Shown: piece after piece, positions 1 to 7,626 of the stretch | How the letters are laid out: every line of letters starts with the position of its first letter | Numbering within the stretch: the stretch's first letter is position 1 | DNA from: PALSA-600 sp963842335 | Lineage (GTDB): Bacteria; Actinomycetota; Thermoleophilia; Gaiellales; Gaiellaceae | NCBI GenBank assembly: GCA_963842335.1 | Contig: CAWJGF010000006.1 | Location: forward strand, 1-64,000 | Length of the DNA stretch: 64,000 nucleotides | Direction: 5' to 3' | Notes under the pieces: generated by a model | Seen by the model: only the letters and a program-made list of their open reading frames with translations | The model's database searches: none | What the model was told of the DNA's origin: nothing | Program-made: the position numbers and the translations under genes

Positions 1-223
1 CTACACGGATGGAATCGCAGGCGTGCTCGCGGCGTGCGCGAGTGCCCTACGGCCGCGCGGGCGGGTCGTGATCGTCGTGAACGATCGTCGCGACTTGTAT
101 CCGCAGATCCTCGAGCGCTCGGGGCTCCAGCTCGAGCAGCGCTACCAGCGCCACGTGAATCGCCGGACGGGCCGCCGGGCAGGGGAGTACTTCGAGGACG
201 TCCTGGTCGCGCGCCGCGCCTGA
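1..223 (+). CDS. C-terminal fragment of a probable SAM-dependent (DNA) methyltransferase
   Basis: Reading from base 2, about 73 residues remain before the stop; the gene begins outside the window. The piece has the turn and strand LRPRGRVVIVVND that is typical of the late Rossmann strands of methyltransferases. It is followed by RHVNRRTGRRAGEYFEDVLV, a tail I associate with small DNA methylases next to competence genes. No SAM-binding or catalytic motif is inside the window, so the call rests on this tail and on the general fold pattern. It lies 53 bases upstream of yifB on the same strand. A different methyltransferase or TRM11-like protein is possible. Confidence 0.45.
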   Translation, partial: YTDGIAGVLAACASALRPRGRVVIVVNDRRDLYPQILERSGLQLEQRYQRHVNRRTGRRAGEYFEDVLVARRA

Positions 224-276
224 ATCGTCACACAGTCGTCACAGACACGTACGATTGTGTCGCCTAGTGTGGCAAC

Positions 277-1737
277 GTGCTCGCCCGAACGGTGACTCAC
301 ACTCTTGTCGGCCTCGATCCGCGTCGCGTCGAGGTCGAGGCCCACCTCCAGCGTGGTATGCCGTCGTTCGCGATCGTCGGGCTTGCCGACCGTGCTTGCC
401 AGGAGGCGAAGGAGCGGGTTCGCAGCGGCATCGCCTCGGCCGAGCTCGAGTGGCCACGAGGTTGCCGCATCATCGTCAACCTCGCGCCGGCGGGGCTGCG
501 CAAGGAGGGGTCCGGATTCGACCTTCCGATTGCACTTGCGCTCCTCGCCGCCTCCTACCAGTTGCCCACCGATTCCCTGCACGGGCTGGCCGCGTTCGGT
601 GAGCTTGCGCTCGACGGCCGGCTGAGGCCCGTGGCCGGTGCGCTCGTCGCGGCGGAAGGAGCGCGGCGCGCCGGCATCCAGCGGTTGCTCTGCGCTGCCG
701 CGTCGGCGCCGCAGGTCGCGCTGGCGGGAATCGAGCCGGTCGGCGTCTACCACCTGGCCGAGGCAGTCGCCTATCTCCGCGGCGAGCGCGATCCGCCGGA
801 GGTGATCGACGTGGACGACGGAGGCTGGGTGCACGCTGCGCCCGATCTCGCCGACGTGCGCGGTCAAGAACGTGCGCGCCGCGCGCTCGAGGTTGCGGCC
901 GCAGGTGGCCACAACCTGCTGCTCGCAGGCCCGCCGGGCACGGGAAAGACGATGCTCGCCCGTCGGTTGCCGGGAATCCTGCCGCTCCTCGAGGACGACG
1001 CGGCGCTCGAGGTGACCCGCATCCATTCGGTCGCAGGCGTCCTGCCGCCCGGTGGCGGCCTCGTTCGCGTGCCACCGTTTCGCGCGCCGCACCACTCGGC
1101 CTCGACCGCGGCGATCGTCGGCGGCGGGACAGGCCCGCAACCCGGTGAGGCGAGCCTCGCGCACGGAGGAGTCCTCTTCCTCGACGAGTTCCCCGAGTTC
1201 CCGCGCGCTGCACTCGAGGCGCTCCGGCAACCACTCGAGGACGGGGTCGTCACGGTCGCGCGGGTGGCGGGTCGGGCCGCTTTTCCGGCTCGTTTCCAGC
1301 TCGTGGCGACGATGAACCTTTGCCCGTGCGGGGCGCGTGGGGATCCCGGCGCGCAGTGCGCCTGCACACCGCAACGGGTGCATCGCTACCGCGAGAAGCT
1401 GTCGCGCGCGCTGCTCGATCGCTTCGACCTGTCGCTCACAGTGCCGCGCCCGCGTGGCGAGGAGTTGGCTGGCCCACCGGCCGAGCCGTCGGAGGACGTA
1501 CGCGAGCGGGTCGTGGGCGCACGGCAGCGGCTCGCGGCGTCGCGGCTCGAGTTCACCGACGAGGCGAAGCTCCTGCTCACCCGTGCGGTCGAACGAGCGC
1601 CGCTCTCGGGCCGTGGCCGTGCACGGGTCGCTCGGGTCGCGACGACGATCGCGGCCCTCGCCGCTGCAGAGTTCGTCGAGGTGCCGCACCTCGGCGAGGC
1701 GCTTTCGTACCGGCCACCCGCGGAGCTGACGCAGTGA
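277..1737 (+). CDS. yifB: YifB/ComM-family Mg-chelatase-like AAA+ ATPase
   Basis: A 486-residue protein of the usual length for this family. Residues about 20-140 form the Lon-protease-like ChlI domain. A Walker A motif GPPGTGKT lies near residue 218 and a Walker B motif LFLDEFPEF near 298. Four cysteines near 349-363 (CPCG and CAC) form the probable zinc site. The C-terminal Mg-chelatase domain ends at about 480. ComM proteins are hexameric helicases that promote branch migration during natural transformation. The neighbouring dprA supports a role in DNA uptake or recombination. The start is GTG at 277, which gives the expected N-terminus (LARTVTHTLVGLDP). Confidence 0.93.
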   Translation: MLARTVTHTLVGLDPRRVEVEAHLQRGMPSFAIVGLADRACQEAKERVRSGIASAELEWPRGCRIIVNLAPAGLRKEGSGFDLPIALALLAASYQLPTDSLHGLAAFGELALDGRLRPVAGALVAAEGARRAGIQRLLCAAASAPQVALAGIEPVGVYHLAEAVAYLRGERDPPEVIDVDDGGWVHAAPDLADVRGQERARRALEVAAAGGHNLLLAGPPGTGKTMLARRLPGILPLLEDDAALEVTRIHSVAGVLPPGGGLVRVPPFRAPHHSASTAAIVGGGTGPQPGEASLAHGGVLFLDEFPEFPRAALEALRQPLEDGVVTVARVAGRAAFPARFQLVATMNLCPCGARGDPGAQCACTPQRVHRYREKLSRALLDRFDLSLTVPRPRGEELAGPPAEPSEDVRERVVGARQRLAASRLEFTDEAKLLLTRAVERAPLSGRGRARVARVATTIAALAAAEFVEVPHLGEALSYRPPAELTQ

Positions 1738-1800
1738 ATCGGTTGCCCACAGTGCGCCGCTCACCCAGTGCCAGTTCACCCAAGAAGCCACTTCACTCCC

Positions 1801-1851
1801 GATGAGCCACTTCACCCGATGAGCCACTTGACCCGATGAGCGAGCTTGCCC
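1801..1851 (+). repeat. Three imperfect 17-bp tandem repeats ending in the dprA start
   Basis: Units 1801-1817, 1818-1834 and 1835-1851 all begin GATGAGC and end CCC; the first two differ at one base. Each unit carries an ATG (1802, 1819, 1836). Because 17 is not a multiple of three, the three ATGs lie in different frames, and only the ATG at 1836 opens dprA. A more decayed partial unit seems to precede them near 1785-1800. Confidence 0.8.
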
Positions 1852-2876
1852 TTGCGGCCTTCGCCGCCGCGACCGAGTCGCATGTGGTCGACGAGCCCCG
1901 TGGTCGCCGGTTCGAGCGCTTCAGGAGCACGTTCGACGAGGCGGCGTTCCGGCGCGGGCTCGCGGCTCGCGGCTTCCGGTGGGTCGCGCGCTCCGATCGG
2001 GCCTTTCCGCAGCTCCTCGGCTCGATCCACGACCCGCCGCCCGGGCTTTTCGTTCGGGGCGAGGGCGCGCTCGACCGACTCTGGCAACCGTCGGTGGCGA
2101 TCGTCGGCGCTCGGGCGTGCTCCGCGTACGGCACGGCCGTCGCCACCGAGCTCGGCCATGAGCTTGCCGCCGCAGGCCTACTCGTCGTCTCCGGCCTCGC
2201 GCGCGGGATTGACGCCGCGGCGCACCGCGGTGCACTTGCAGGCGCAAACGGGGCAGCTGCCGCCGGGGGCACCGTCGCCGTGCTCGGCTGCGGCATCGAC
2301 CGCGACTATCCCCGTGCGCATGCCCAGCTCGCCCTCGAGGTGGCGCGGCGCGGCCTGATCGTGTCGGAGTACCCGCCGGGGGTCGAGCCCGCACCGTGGC
2401 GCTTTCCTGCCCGGAACAGAATCGTCGCCGGCCTCACCCGCGCAACCGTGGTCGTCGAGGCGCGCGAGCGCAGCGGGGCGCTGATCACGGCGGATCTCGC
2501 ACTCGACGAGGGCCGCGAGGTGCTGGCCGTGCCGGGCGAGATCACGTCGGCACTTTCCCGGGGGGCAAACGCGCTGCTGCGCCTCGGCGCGGTGCCCGTC
2601 ACCGGGGTCGCCGATGTTCTCGAGGCAATCGGGCTGGAGGCGCAACCCGCACCCGAGCGGCCGAGGCTCGAGCCACGTCTCGAAGCGGTGTTGGGTGTGG
2701 TCGTTGATGCTGTCGCGACGGTGAACGAGATCGCGCAGCGGACGGGCCAGAGCGCCGGGACGGTGGCGGGCGCCCTCGCCGAGCTCGAGCTCCTGGGGCT
2801 CGTCGACGAGGGCGAAGGCGTGTACCGCGCGTCCGCCGCGGCGTCGAAGCCGAGGAGGTCGGGAACGGGAAGCTGA
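1836..2876 (+). CDS. dprA: DNA-processing protein DprA
   Basis: A 346-residue protein. DprA loads RecA on single-stranded DNA that has been taken up or unwound. The Rossmann-like DprA domain shows SVAIVGARACSAYG near residue 88, GLARGIDAAAH near 121 and AVLGCGIDRDYP near 147. A winged-helix DprA domain follows the core (about 280-335, with TVNEIAQRTGQSAG). The ATG at 1836 is the last of three repeated ATGs. There is no strong Shine-Dalgarno sequence in front of it, so the start is set by frame and homology. The gene follows yifB by 98 bases, and 15 bases separate it from the flavoenzyme downstream. Confidence 0.93.
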   Translation: MSELALAAFAAATESHVVDEPRGRRFERFRSTFDEAAFRRGLAARGFRWVARSDRAFPQLLGSIHDPPPGLFVRGEGALDRLWQPSVAIVGARACSAYGTAVATELGHELAAAGLLVVSGLARGIDAAAHRGALAGANGAAAAGGTVAVLGCGIDRDYPRAHAQLALEVARRGLIVSEYPPGVEPAPWRFPARNRIVAGLTRATVVVEARERSGALITADLALDEGREVLAVPGEITSALSRGANALLRLGAVPVTGVADVLEAIGLEAQPAPERPRLEPRLEAVLGVVVDAVATVNEIAQRTGQSAGTVAGALAELELLGLVDEGEGVYRASAAASKPRRSGTGS

Positions 2877-2891
2877 ACGTAGGATCGGCTG

Positions 2892-4079
2892 GTGACGACG
2901 ACCTCATACTGGCTCCAGGAGCCGCGCGCCGACCTGCCGCGCTCCCGTTTCGAGGGACGAGCGGAGGTCGCTGTGATCGGCGGCGGTGTGACCGGCTGCT
3001 CGTGTGCGCTCACACTCGCCGAGCGGGGCGTGCGCGTGCGGCTCTACGAGGCCGGCGAGATCGCCGGTGGCGCGAGCGGACGGAACGGCGGCTTTGCGCT
3101 GCGCGGTGCGGCCGTCCCCTATGACGAGGCGCGGCGCGACCTCGGCGACGAAGAGGCTCGGCGCCTGATGGAGCTGACCGAGCATTCACTCGACCGGCTC
3201 GAGTCGCTCGCCGGTGACGCATTCCGTCGCGTCGGCAGCTTGCGGCTGGCCTTCGACGACGGCGAGCGCGAGGCGCTGCGGCGCGAGCACGACGCCCTCG
3301 CCGACCACGGGTTCGAAGTCGAGTGGGTGGACGAGTTGCACCCGCCGCTCGACCGGCTCTACCGCGGCGCGATCCTGCATCCCTCCGACGGCGCGATCCA
3401 CCCGGCCCGGTGGGTGCGCCGGCTCGCCGCGCACGCGGCGATTGCCCGAGCGGACATCCGCGAGCGCGAGGCGGTGACGGTCGAAGGGCTCGACGCGGAC
3501 GTGATCTTCGTCGCCGGCGACGGCTTCATCCCGACGCTGCTGCCCGAGCTCCCGGTGCGGGCGACCCGCGGCCAAGTACTCGCGACCGAGCCGCTGCCCA
3601 CGCATCTCTACGACCGGCCGCACTACGCGCGAGCGGGCTACGACTACTGGCAGCAGCTGCCCGATGGCAGGCTTGTGCTCGGCGGGAAACGCGACGCATC
3701 GTTCGCGACCGAGGAGACGGGCGTGGTGGAGACGACAGAGCTCGTTCAGAGCCGACTCGACGAGCTGCTCGAACAGCTCGTCGGCGGCCGGCCCGCCGTC
3801 ACCGGCCGCTGGGCCGGCATCTGGGGCACGACGCCCGATCTCATTCCGCTCGCCGGCCGGGTTCCCGGCCGGGACGATGTCTGGGTCGCCGGCGGCTACT
3901 CCGGGCACGGCAACGTTCTCGGGCTCGCGTGCGGCGACCTGGTCGCCCGCGCGATTCTCGGGGAGACGCCGCCCGAGCTGGCGCTCTTCGAGCCGGCGCG
4001 GCCGTCGCTCCAGCCCCCGCCGCCTGATCGGACGGCAGACGGTTCTGCTTCCCAAGTGTCCGGGCCGGCGCCTGAGTAG
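2892..4079 (+). CDS. FAD-dependent oxidoreductase, DAO (glycine/D-amino-acid oxidase) family
   Basis: A 395-residue protein with an N-terminal dinucleotide-binding fold: AVIGGGVTG near residue 26, then an acidic end of strand 2 (LYEAGEI), then the GGASGRNGGFA loop that is typical of DAO-family flavoproteins. The C-terminus has the second FAD contact GGYSGHGNVLG near 336. The family oxidises secondary or primary amines such as glycine, sarcosine, proline or gamma-glutamyl-putrescine; nothing visible fixes the substrate. The start is GTG at 2892. The gene ends with TAG at 4077, and the next gene is in exactly the same frame. Confidence 0.85.
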   Translation: MTTTSYWLQEPRADLPRSRFEGRAEVAVIGGGVTGCSCALTLAERGVRVRLYEAGEIAGGASGRNGGFALRGAAVPYDEARRDLGDEEARRLMELTEHSLDRLESLAGDAFRRVGSLRLAFDDGEREALRREHDALADHGFEVEWVDELHPPLDRLYRGAILHPSDGAIHPARWVRRLAAHAAIARADIREREAVTVEGLDADVIFVAGDGFIPTLLPELPVRATRGQVLATEPLPTHLYDRPHYARAGYDYWQQLPDGRLVLGGKRDASFATEETGVVETTELVQSRLDELLEQLVGGRPAVTGRWAGIWGTTPDLIPLAGRVPGRDDVWVAGGYSGHGNVLGLACGDLVARAILGETPPELALFEPARPSLQPPPPDRTADGSASQVSGPAPE

Positions 4080-4088
4080 GATCACACG

Positions 4089-4508
4089 ATCTCAAGCGTC
4101 ACCGATCAACTGAAGCTGGTTCCGCTCTTCAGCGGCCTCAACCAACGGCAACTGAAGGGGCTTGGGCGGCACTTCCGGGAACGGGAGCTCCAGCCCGGCA
4201 CCGCCGTGGTTCAGGAGAACCGTATGAGCGGCGTCGGCTTCTTCGTCATCACGGACGGCGAGGCGGTCGTGAGTGTCGGCGGAAAGACGGTCAGCAAGAT
4301 CGGCCCGGGCGATCACTTCGGGGAGCTCGCCCTGATCAGCGAGAGCGAACGCACAGCGACCGTGACCGCAGAGACCCTGCTGCGCTGCCTGGAGATCCCT
4401 TTCTGGGACTTCCGGGAGTTCGCGATGGCGAATCCCGACGTCACCTGGAAGCTGCTGCAACACGTCGTCGGCCTGCTCGCCGAGCGGCGACCGACGTCGG
4501 TGCCATAG
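4089..4508 (+). CDS. Small cyclic-nucleotide-binding-domain protein, non-canonical start
   Basis: One CNB (CAP-type) domain of about 139 residues with LKLVPLFSGL, then LQPGTAVVQEN, VGFFVITDGEA, GPGDHFGELALI and SERTATVTAETLL. This covers the full helix plus jelly roll and the phosphate-binding cassette (FGELALISESERTAT), although some cassette positions differ from true cAMP binders. Homology begins at about 4092, but the frame back to the upstream TAG contains no ATG, GTG or TTG. The first GTG is at 4206 and would delete about 38 conserved residues. I place the start at ATC 4089, behind a GAGTAGGA stretch; CTG at 4110 is the alternative. No output domain is present. Confidence 0.72.
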   Translation: MSSVTDQLKLVPLFSGLNQRQLKGLGRHFRERELQPGTAVVQENRMSGVGFFVITDGEAVVSVGGKTVSKIGPGDHFGELALISESERTATVTAETLLRCLEIPFWDFREFAMANPDVTWKLLQHVVGLLAERRPTSVP

Positions 4509-4523
4509 CGGCGCCATAGCGGC
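4502..4523 (+). repeat. 11-bp tandem duplication over a stop codon
   Basis: Two identical 11-base units, GCCATAGCGGC, at 4502-4512 and 4513-4523. The first contains the TAG stop of the cyclic-nucleotide-binding gene, and the second duplicates it just downstream. Confidence 0.85.
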
Positions 4524-4527
4524 GCGT

Positions 4528-5742
4528 TCAGCGCTCGGGCAGCGTCAGGCTGTCGAGGTCGCGCGGATAGTCGGTGAGGATGTCAATGCCGTCGTCGGTG
4601 ACGACGACCGTGTCCGAATGACGGAAGCCGCCGAGCTTTGAGTGGTACAGCCCCGGCTCGATCGTGAAGACCATGCCAGGTTCGACCGGCGTGTGATCGC
4701 CAACGTCCAGGAACGGCGCCTCGTGGTTGCGCAATCCGATTGCGTGGCCGGTGTGCTGGCGCCAGTACGGCAGCAGGTCATTCTGCTCGAAGTAGCGCAT
4801 CACCGCCGCGTCGACCTCGGCGCACGTGACGCCGGGCCGGAACGCATCGAATGCCGCTTGCTGCGCCGCGACGGTGTGGTCGAAGAGGCGTCGCTGCTCG
4901 TCGCTTGGTCGTCCGATGACCATTCCCCGCTCGAGCTCTGCGTTGTATCCCCAGACCGGCGCCCCCGTCTCGGTGACGAGCATGTCGCCTGCCCGGAACT
5001 CGATGTTGTGCGCGATCGCATGCGCCCACGAGCTGCGCTGTCCGATCTGTCCGCGGTAGCCCGCCTGCGCCCCGTCCGACGAGCCGAGCTGCCCGCCGAA
5101 GGAATCGCCGAGCGCCTCGAGCATGGCGAGGGTCGTTTCGTGGCCGGCGCGCAGGCTCGCTTCGGCCTCGGTCACGCCGGGGCGCGTGTACTTCTGCAGA
5201 AGCGCGTGCGCGTGCGCGCACCAGCGCCCGCTCTCCCGGATCAGGGCGATCTCGTTCTCGCTCTTCCTGCTGAGCATCTTCTCGATCTCGATCGAGACCA
5301 CTGAGACGGTCGCGCCCGTCACCTCGCTGAGGGGCGGCCCGCGGTAGCCCAGAATGCCCGGGTAGCCGTCCGCATCAGCCGCAACCGTCCCGACGAGGCC
5401 GAGGTCAGCCAGTACGCGCGCCAGGATCAGCATCGGATGCTCGAGCCCCGGATACTCCGGATACGACTCGATGCGCTCGAACTGAGTTTCGGCCCGCGTC
5501 CGCTCGACCTCGAACTCGGGCACGAAGACCGCAGCGTCGCCGTTCGCGCTCTGCGCGAAGACGACGGGACGTTCGTTCGAGAGGAACCAGAAGCCCGTGA
5601 AGTACTGGATGTACGCCTGCTCGAACAGGACGTAGCCGGTCAGCTTGCGGCTACGCACGTGCTCGAGCAGGCGCTCGCGACGGGTTGCGAACTCGCTCTG
5701 CGGGATCCCCGCAAGAGGCTGGGTGCGCTGCCCCGCCGTCAC
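4528..5742 (-). CDS. M24 (pita-bread) family peptidase/hydrolase with altered metal ligands
   Basis: A 404-residue protein with a creatinase-type N-terminal domain (about 15-150) and a C-terminal M24 domain. The canonical five metal ligands D, D, H, E, E appear here as E258, E269, H333 (GHAIGL), E362 (FTIEPGLY) and S376 (RHSD). H340, the substrate-side histidine, is present. Xaa-Pro dipeptidases keep all the ligands, whereas relatives with changed sites include creatinase and the DMSP lyase DddP. A plain Xaa-Pro peptidase call is therefore unsafe. The gene starts with ATG and lies 26 bases behind the small gene at 5769-6062 on the same strand, so the two probably share a transcript. Confidence 0.82.
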   Translation of the reverse strand: MTAGQRTQPLAGIPQSEFATRRERLLEHVRSRKLTGYVLFEQAYIQYFTGFWFLSNERPVVFAQSANGDAAVFVPEFEVERTRAETQFERIESYPEYPGLEHPMLILARVLADLGLVGTVAADADGYPGILGYRGPPLSEVTGATVSVVSIEIEKMLSRKSENEIALIRESGRWCAHAHALLQKYTRPGVTEAEASLRAGHETTLAMLEALGDSFGGQLGSSDGAQAGYRGQIGQRSSWAHAIAHNIEFRAGDMLVTETGAPVWGYNAELERGMVIGRPSDEQRRLFDHTVAAQQAAFDAFRPGVTCAEVDAAVMRYFEQNDLLPYWRQHTGHAIGLRNHEAPFLDVGDHTPVEPGMVFTIEPGLYHSKLGGFRHSDTVVVTDDGIDILTDYPRDLDSLTLPER

Positions 5743-5768
5743 TGCCGCTCCAGGATTCCGGTCCTTCG

Positions 5769-6062
5769 CTACGGGGCCGCTCGGTCGAGCACGACCTCGT
5801 ACGCATCCACCGAGACGCGGCGCATGCTGCCGGCGTCGGGCGGACTCATCGCCTCGAAGGCCTCGGCGCCCTTTCGCAGATCCTCCTCGGAGCCGAATCG
5901 AACGGACACGACGACCTTCCCGCCGGCACGATCGGCCAGCACGGTGATCCGCGTGGCGGCAATGCCCTCGGGCGGGCCGCCGGACGAGTTGATCTCGTTC
6001 AGCAGCGCATCGAGAGCTGCCTCGTCGGCTTCGAACGTGACCACGCGAGCGAATTCGGCCAT
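5769..6062 (-). CDS. Small conserved protein, dimeric alpha/beta-barrel-like
   Basis: A 97-residue protein (MAEFARVVTFEAD...). The pattern of strand, helix (ALDALLNEIN), strand (ATRITVLAD), strand (KVVVSVRF) and helix resembles dimeric ferredoxin-like barrels (ABM or YciI type). I cannot name a family with certainty. The start is the ATG at 6062, preceded by GGAGAG at good spacing; a longer open frame upstream has no support. It is the first gene of a probable two-gene unit with the M24 enzyme. Function is unknown. Confidence 0.7.
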   Translation of the reverse strand: MAEFARVVTFEADEAALDALLNEINSSGGPPEGIAATRITVLADRAGGKVVVSVRFGSEEDLRKGAEAFEAMSPPDAGSMRRVSVDAYEVVLDRAAP

Positions 6063-6126
6063 GACCTCTCCTTCGTGGGGGTTCCGCTGGAGGCCAGCGT
6101 TATGCGATTCTGACGGAAAGGCCGTT

Positions 6127-6153
6127 GCGACGCGCAGTGAGAAGACGCGTCGC
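6127..6153. promoter_or_regulatory. Perfect 8-bp inverted repeat between divergent genes (operator candidate)
   Basis: GCGACGCG at 6127-6134 and its reverse complement CGCGTCGC at 6146-6153, separated by 11 bases. It lies in the 128-base gap between the minus-strand gene starting at 6062 and the plus-strand gene starting at 6191, where a shared regulator could bind. Confidence 0.4.
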
Positions 6154-6190
6154 TCGATGTGAGAATCTCGGCGCGAGAAGGGACGAACCA

Positions 6191-6475
6191 GTGCCGACCG
6201 TGAACGCCCCGACAATGCAACTGCTCGTCTGGCTCACGGAGCAGTCGCGAAGTTACGCCGAGACGATCGAGATCTGGAAGACCTCCTGCCCGCGGCTCGC
6301 TGTCTGGGAAGACGCTCTGGCCGACGACCTCATTCAGATCGATCGCGGCCGCGTCTCACTGACGGCGGCAGGGGAGCTATTGCTCGCGCCCGAAGCTCCG
6401 GCTAGGCGTCGATCACTACTTCACCGGCGAAGATCTGCGGGGCAGACACCGAGAAGTCCGGCAGGTTCTCCTTGA
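6191..6475 (+). CDS. Small conserved actinobacterial protein of unknown function
   Basis: A 94-residue frame starting at GTG 6191. The core QLLVWLTEQSRSYAETIEIW, then SCPRLAVWEDAL, then VSLTAAGELLL looks like a small winged-helix-type fold ending in the usual wing (VSLTAAGELLL). Homologues I recall end near that point. Here the frame runs on for about 25 residues rich in Arg and Ser, antisense into the convergent gene. The natural stop may therefore have been lost, or the tail is non-functional. There is no functional assignment. Confidence 0.5.
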   Translation: MPTVNAPTMQLLVWLTEQSRSYAETIEIWKTSCPRLAVWEDALADDLIQIDRGRVSLTAAGELLLAPEAPARRRSLLHRRRSAGQTPRSPAGSP

Positions 6476-6680
6476 TCCAGGCGGCAGCTGCCGTATTCGA
6501 CTCGGCGGCTCCTGCTTCGCTCTCATAGACGCTCACGGAGGCGGTTCCGTCCGCCGTCTTGATCAGGTAGTAGGCCTTGAAGCCCTCGATCCCGCTGAGC
6601 AGGTCCTTGACCGCGCCCTCGTTCTGCACGAGCCGGTCCGCAAGCTCCCCGCCGCCGTAGACCCTTACTGTCCCGTGCAT
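6402..6680 (-). CDS. Small conserved protein, ABM-like fold suspected
   Basis: A 92-residue protein (MHGTVRVYGGGELADRLV...). The core KDLLSGIEGFKAYYLIKTAD followed by ASVSVYESEAGA has the strand-helix-strand rhythm and the FKAYYL core seen in antibiotic-biosynthesis-monooxygenase-like barrels. An AAGGAG sequence precedes the ATG. No catalytic residues are recognisable. It overlaps the tail of the convergent plus-strand gene by 74 bases and is one of three small barrel-like genes in this 1.3-kb stretch. Confidence 0.62.
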   Translation of the reverse strand: MHGTVRVYGGGELADRLVQNEGAVKDLLSGIEGFKAYYLIKTADGTASVSVYESEAGAAESNTAAAAWIKENLPDFSVSAPQIFAGEVVIDA

Positions 6681-6779
6681 GCCAGCTCCTTCGGTTGCGC
6701 TGCCGCCCTTCCGGCGGTCAGGTCAAGTCGAGTCTGTCACGGCGGGCATCGAAAGTCGATCCGTCGGCGAATCAAACAG

Positions 6780-7043
6780 CTAGGCCTCAGTGAGGATCAC
6801 CAGCGTTTCGGGAAGCACGCCGTCGTGCTGCATCGCATCGGCCATCACCGGCGTCTGCATCGCGGCCATGAGAGCATCGACGTCGGCGACGTCCATCAGC
6901 ACCGCCACACGGGTCGGCTTTTGTTCGTCGACGAACGTCCGGATGTTCGTGACACCGAGCGGGCCGAACACCTCTTCGCGCTTCGGTGAGGCAAGCCAGT
7001 GCTGCGTGTCCTTCACCTCGTGGTATCCGATCAGGGTTGTCAT
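6780..7043 (-). CDS. Small conserved hypothetical protein
   Basis: An 87-residue protein starting MTTLIGYHEVKDTQHWLAS, with ATG at 7043 and an AAAGGA sequence eight bases upstream. It then reads RVAVLMDVADVDALMAAM and ends LPETLVILTEA. The strand-helix pattern resembles a YCII or ABM-like barrel in which a helix follows the strand RVAVLMDV. I do not recognise a named family. It stands alone, about 100 bases from the gene at 6402-6680 on the same strand. Confidence 0.62.
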   Translation of the reverse strand: MTTLIGYHEVKDTQHWLASPKREEVFGPLGVTNIRTFVDEQKPTRVAVLMDVADVDALMAAMQTPVMADAMQHDGVLPETLVILTEA

Positions 7044-7233
7044 GTTCGGTCCTTTCGTTCGGTTGGCTCGAGGGGCGTGCTGGCGCACATTTGTTTCTCC
7101 TCCGGTCGGCTTGGCCCGGCGTGCTCGGGTGCCACTATGTCAGCCCCAAGCGCGGGAGGCCTCCCCAGTATCAGCGTGTCTGGCGATATCGTGGTGAGAT
7201 GTCTTCCGTGAGATCGACCATGTTGGTCACTCG

Positions 7234-7419
7234 ATGACCCTCAGCGGTAGGGGCCGCGCCCGCGAGCGCGTTCTGCGGCGGGCGGCCGTGATCGCGGGTG
7301 TTCTCGTGCTGCTGGCCCTGCTGTTCCTGGCCAGCGGCCACTGGGTGCTGGCGATCATCTTCGGTGCCGCAGCGGCTGCCGCGATCTGGGCGTTCCTGCA
7401 GGCACGAACCGTGCGCTAG
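7234..7419 (+). CDS. Small two-helix membrane protein
   Basis: A 61-residue frame: a basic N-terminus (about residues 1-16, rich in Arg) followed by two hydrophobic segments, AAVIAGVLVLLALLFLASG and VLAIIFGAAAAAAIWAFL, and a short basic end. This is a positive-inside hairpin topology. No family is recognised. The frame is uninterrupted and its start ATG is in the right place, but there is no strong ribosome-binding site, so it could be spurious. Confidence 0.45.
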   Translation: MTLSGRGRARERVLRRAAVIAGVLVLLALLFLASGHWVLAIIFGAAAAAAIWAFLQARTVR

Positions 7420-7426
7420 TGGAAGC

Positions 7427-7618
7427 GACGCGCGCACGGCGCTCGAGGAGTTGAACAGCGTTCACGACCGGTGCCTCGAGCTGGGCGTGGACGTGCAGTT
7501 TGCGCCTGAGGAGGATCGCGATGAGCCGGGCTACTGGGCGCCGTTCGTGTTCGACCCTGACGGCTTCAGGCCCGAGGTCGTGTACTGGCCGAACCAGTGG
7601 TACTCGGACAAGCCTTGA
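7427..7618 (+). pseudogene. Remnant of a VOC (glyoxalase/bleomycin-resistance) family gene, 5' end lost
   Basis: The last 63 codons read like the C-terminal half of a vicinal-oxygen-chelate domain: helix TALEELNSVHDRCLELGVDV, then FAPEEDRDEPGYW, then the conserved FVFDPDGFRPEVVYW, where the Glu after the DPDG turn is a usual metal ligand. Upstream in the same frame there is only antisense-like sequence through the preceding small gene. The N-terminal half is therefore gone and no start fits. Confidence 0.6.
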
Positions 7619-7626
7619 CGTCGAGC

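Noticed and set aside
142..1827. A 561-codon open frame antisense to yifB
   Set aside because: It is Arg-rich, matches no fold and mirrors the codon pattern of yifB. This is the usual antisense shadow in GC-rich DNA. The same holds for long antisense frames over addA, addB and topoisomerase IB.
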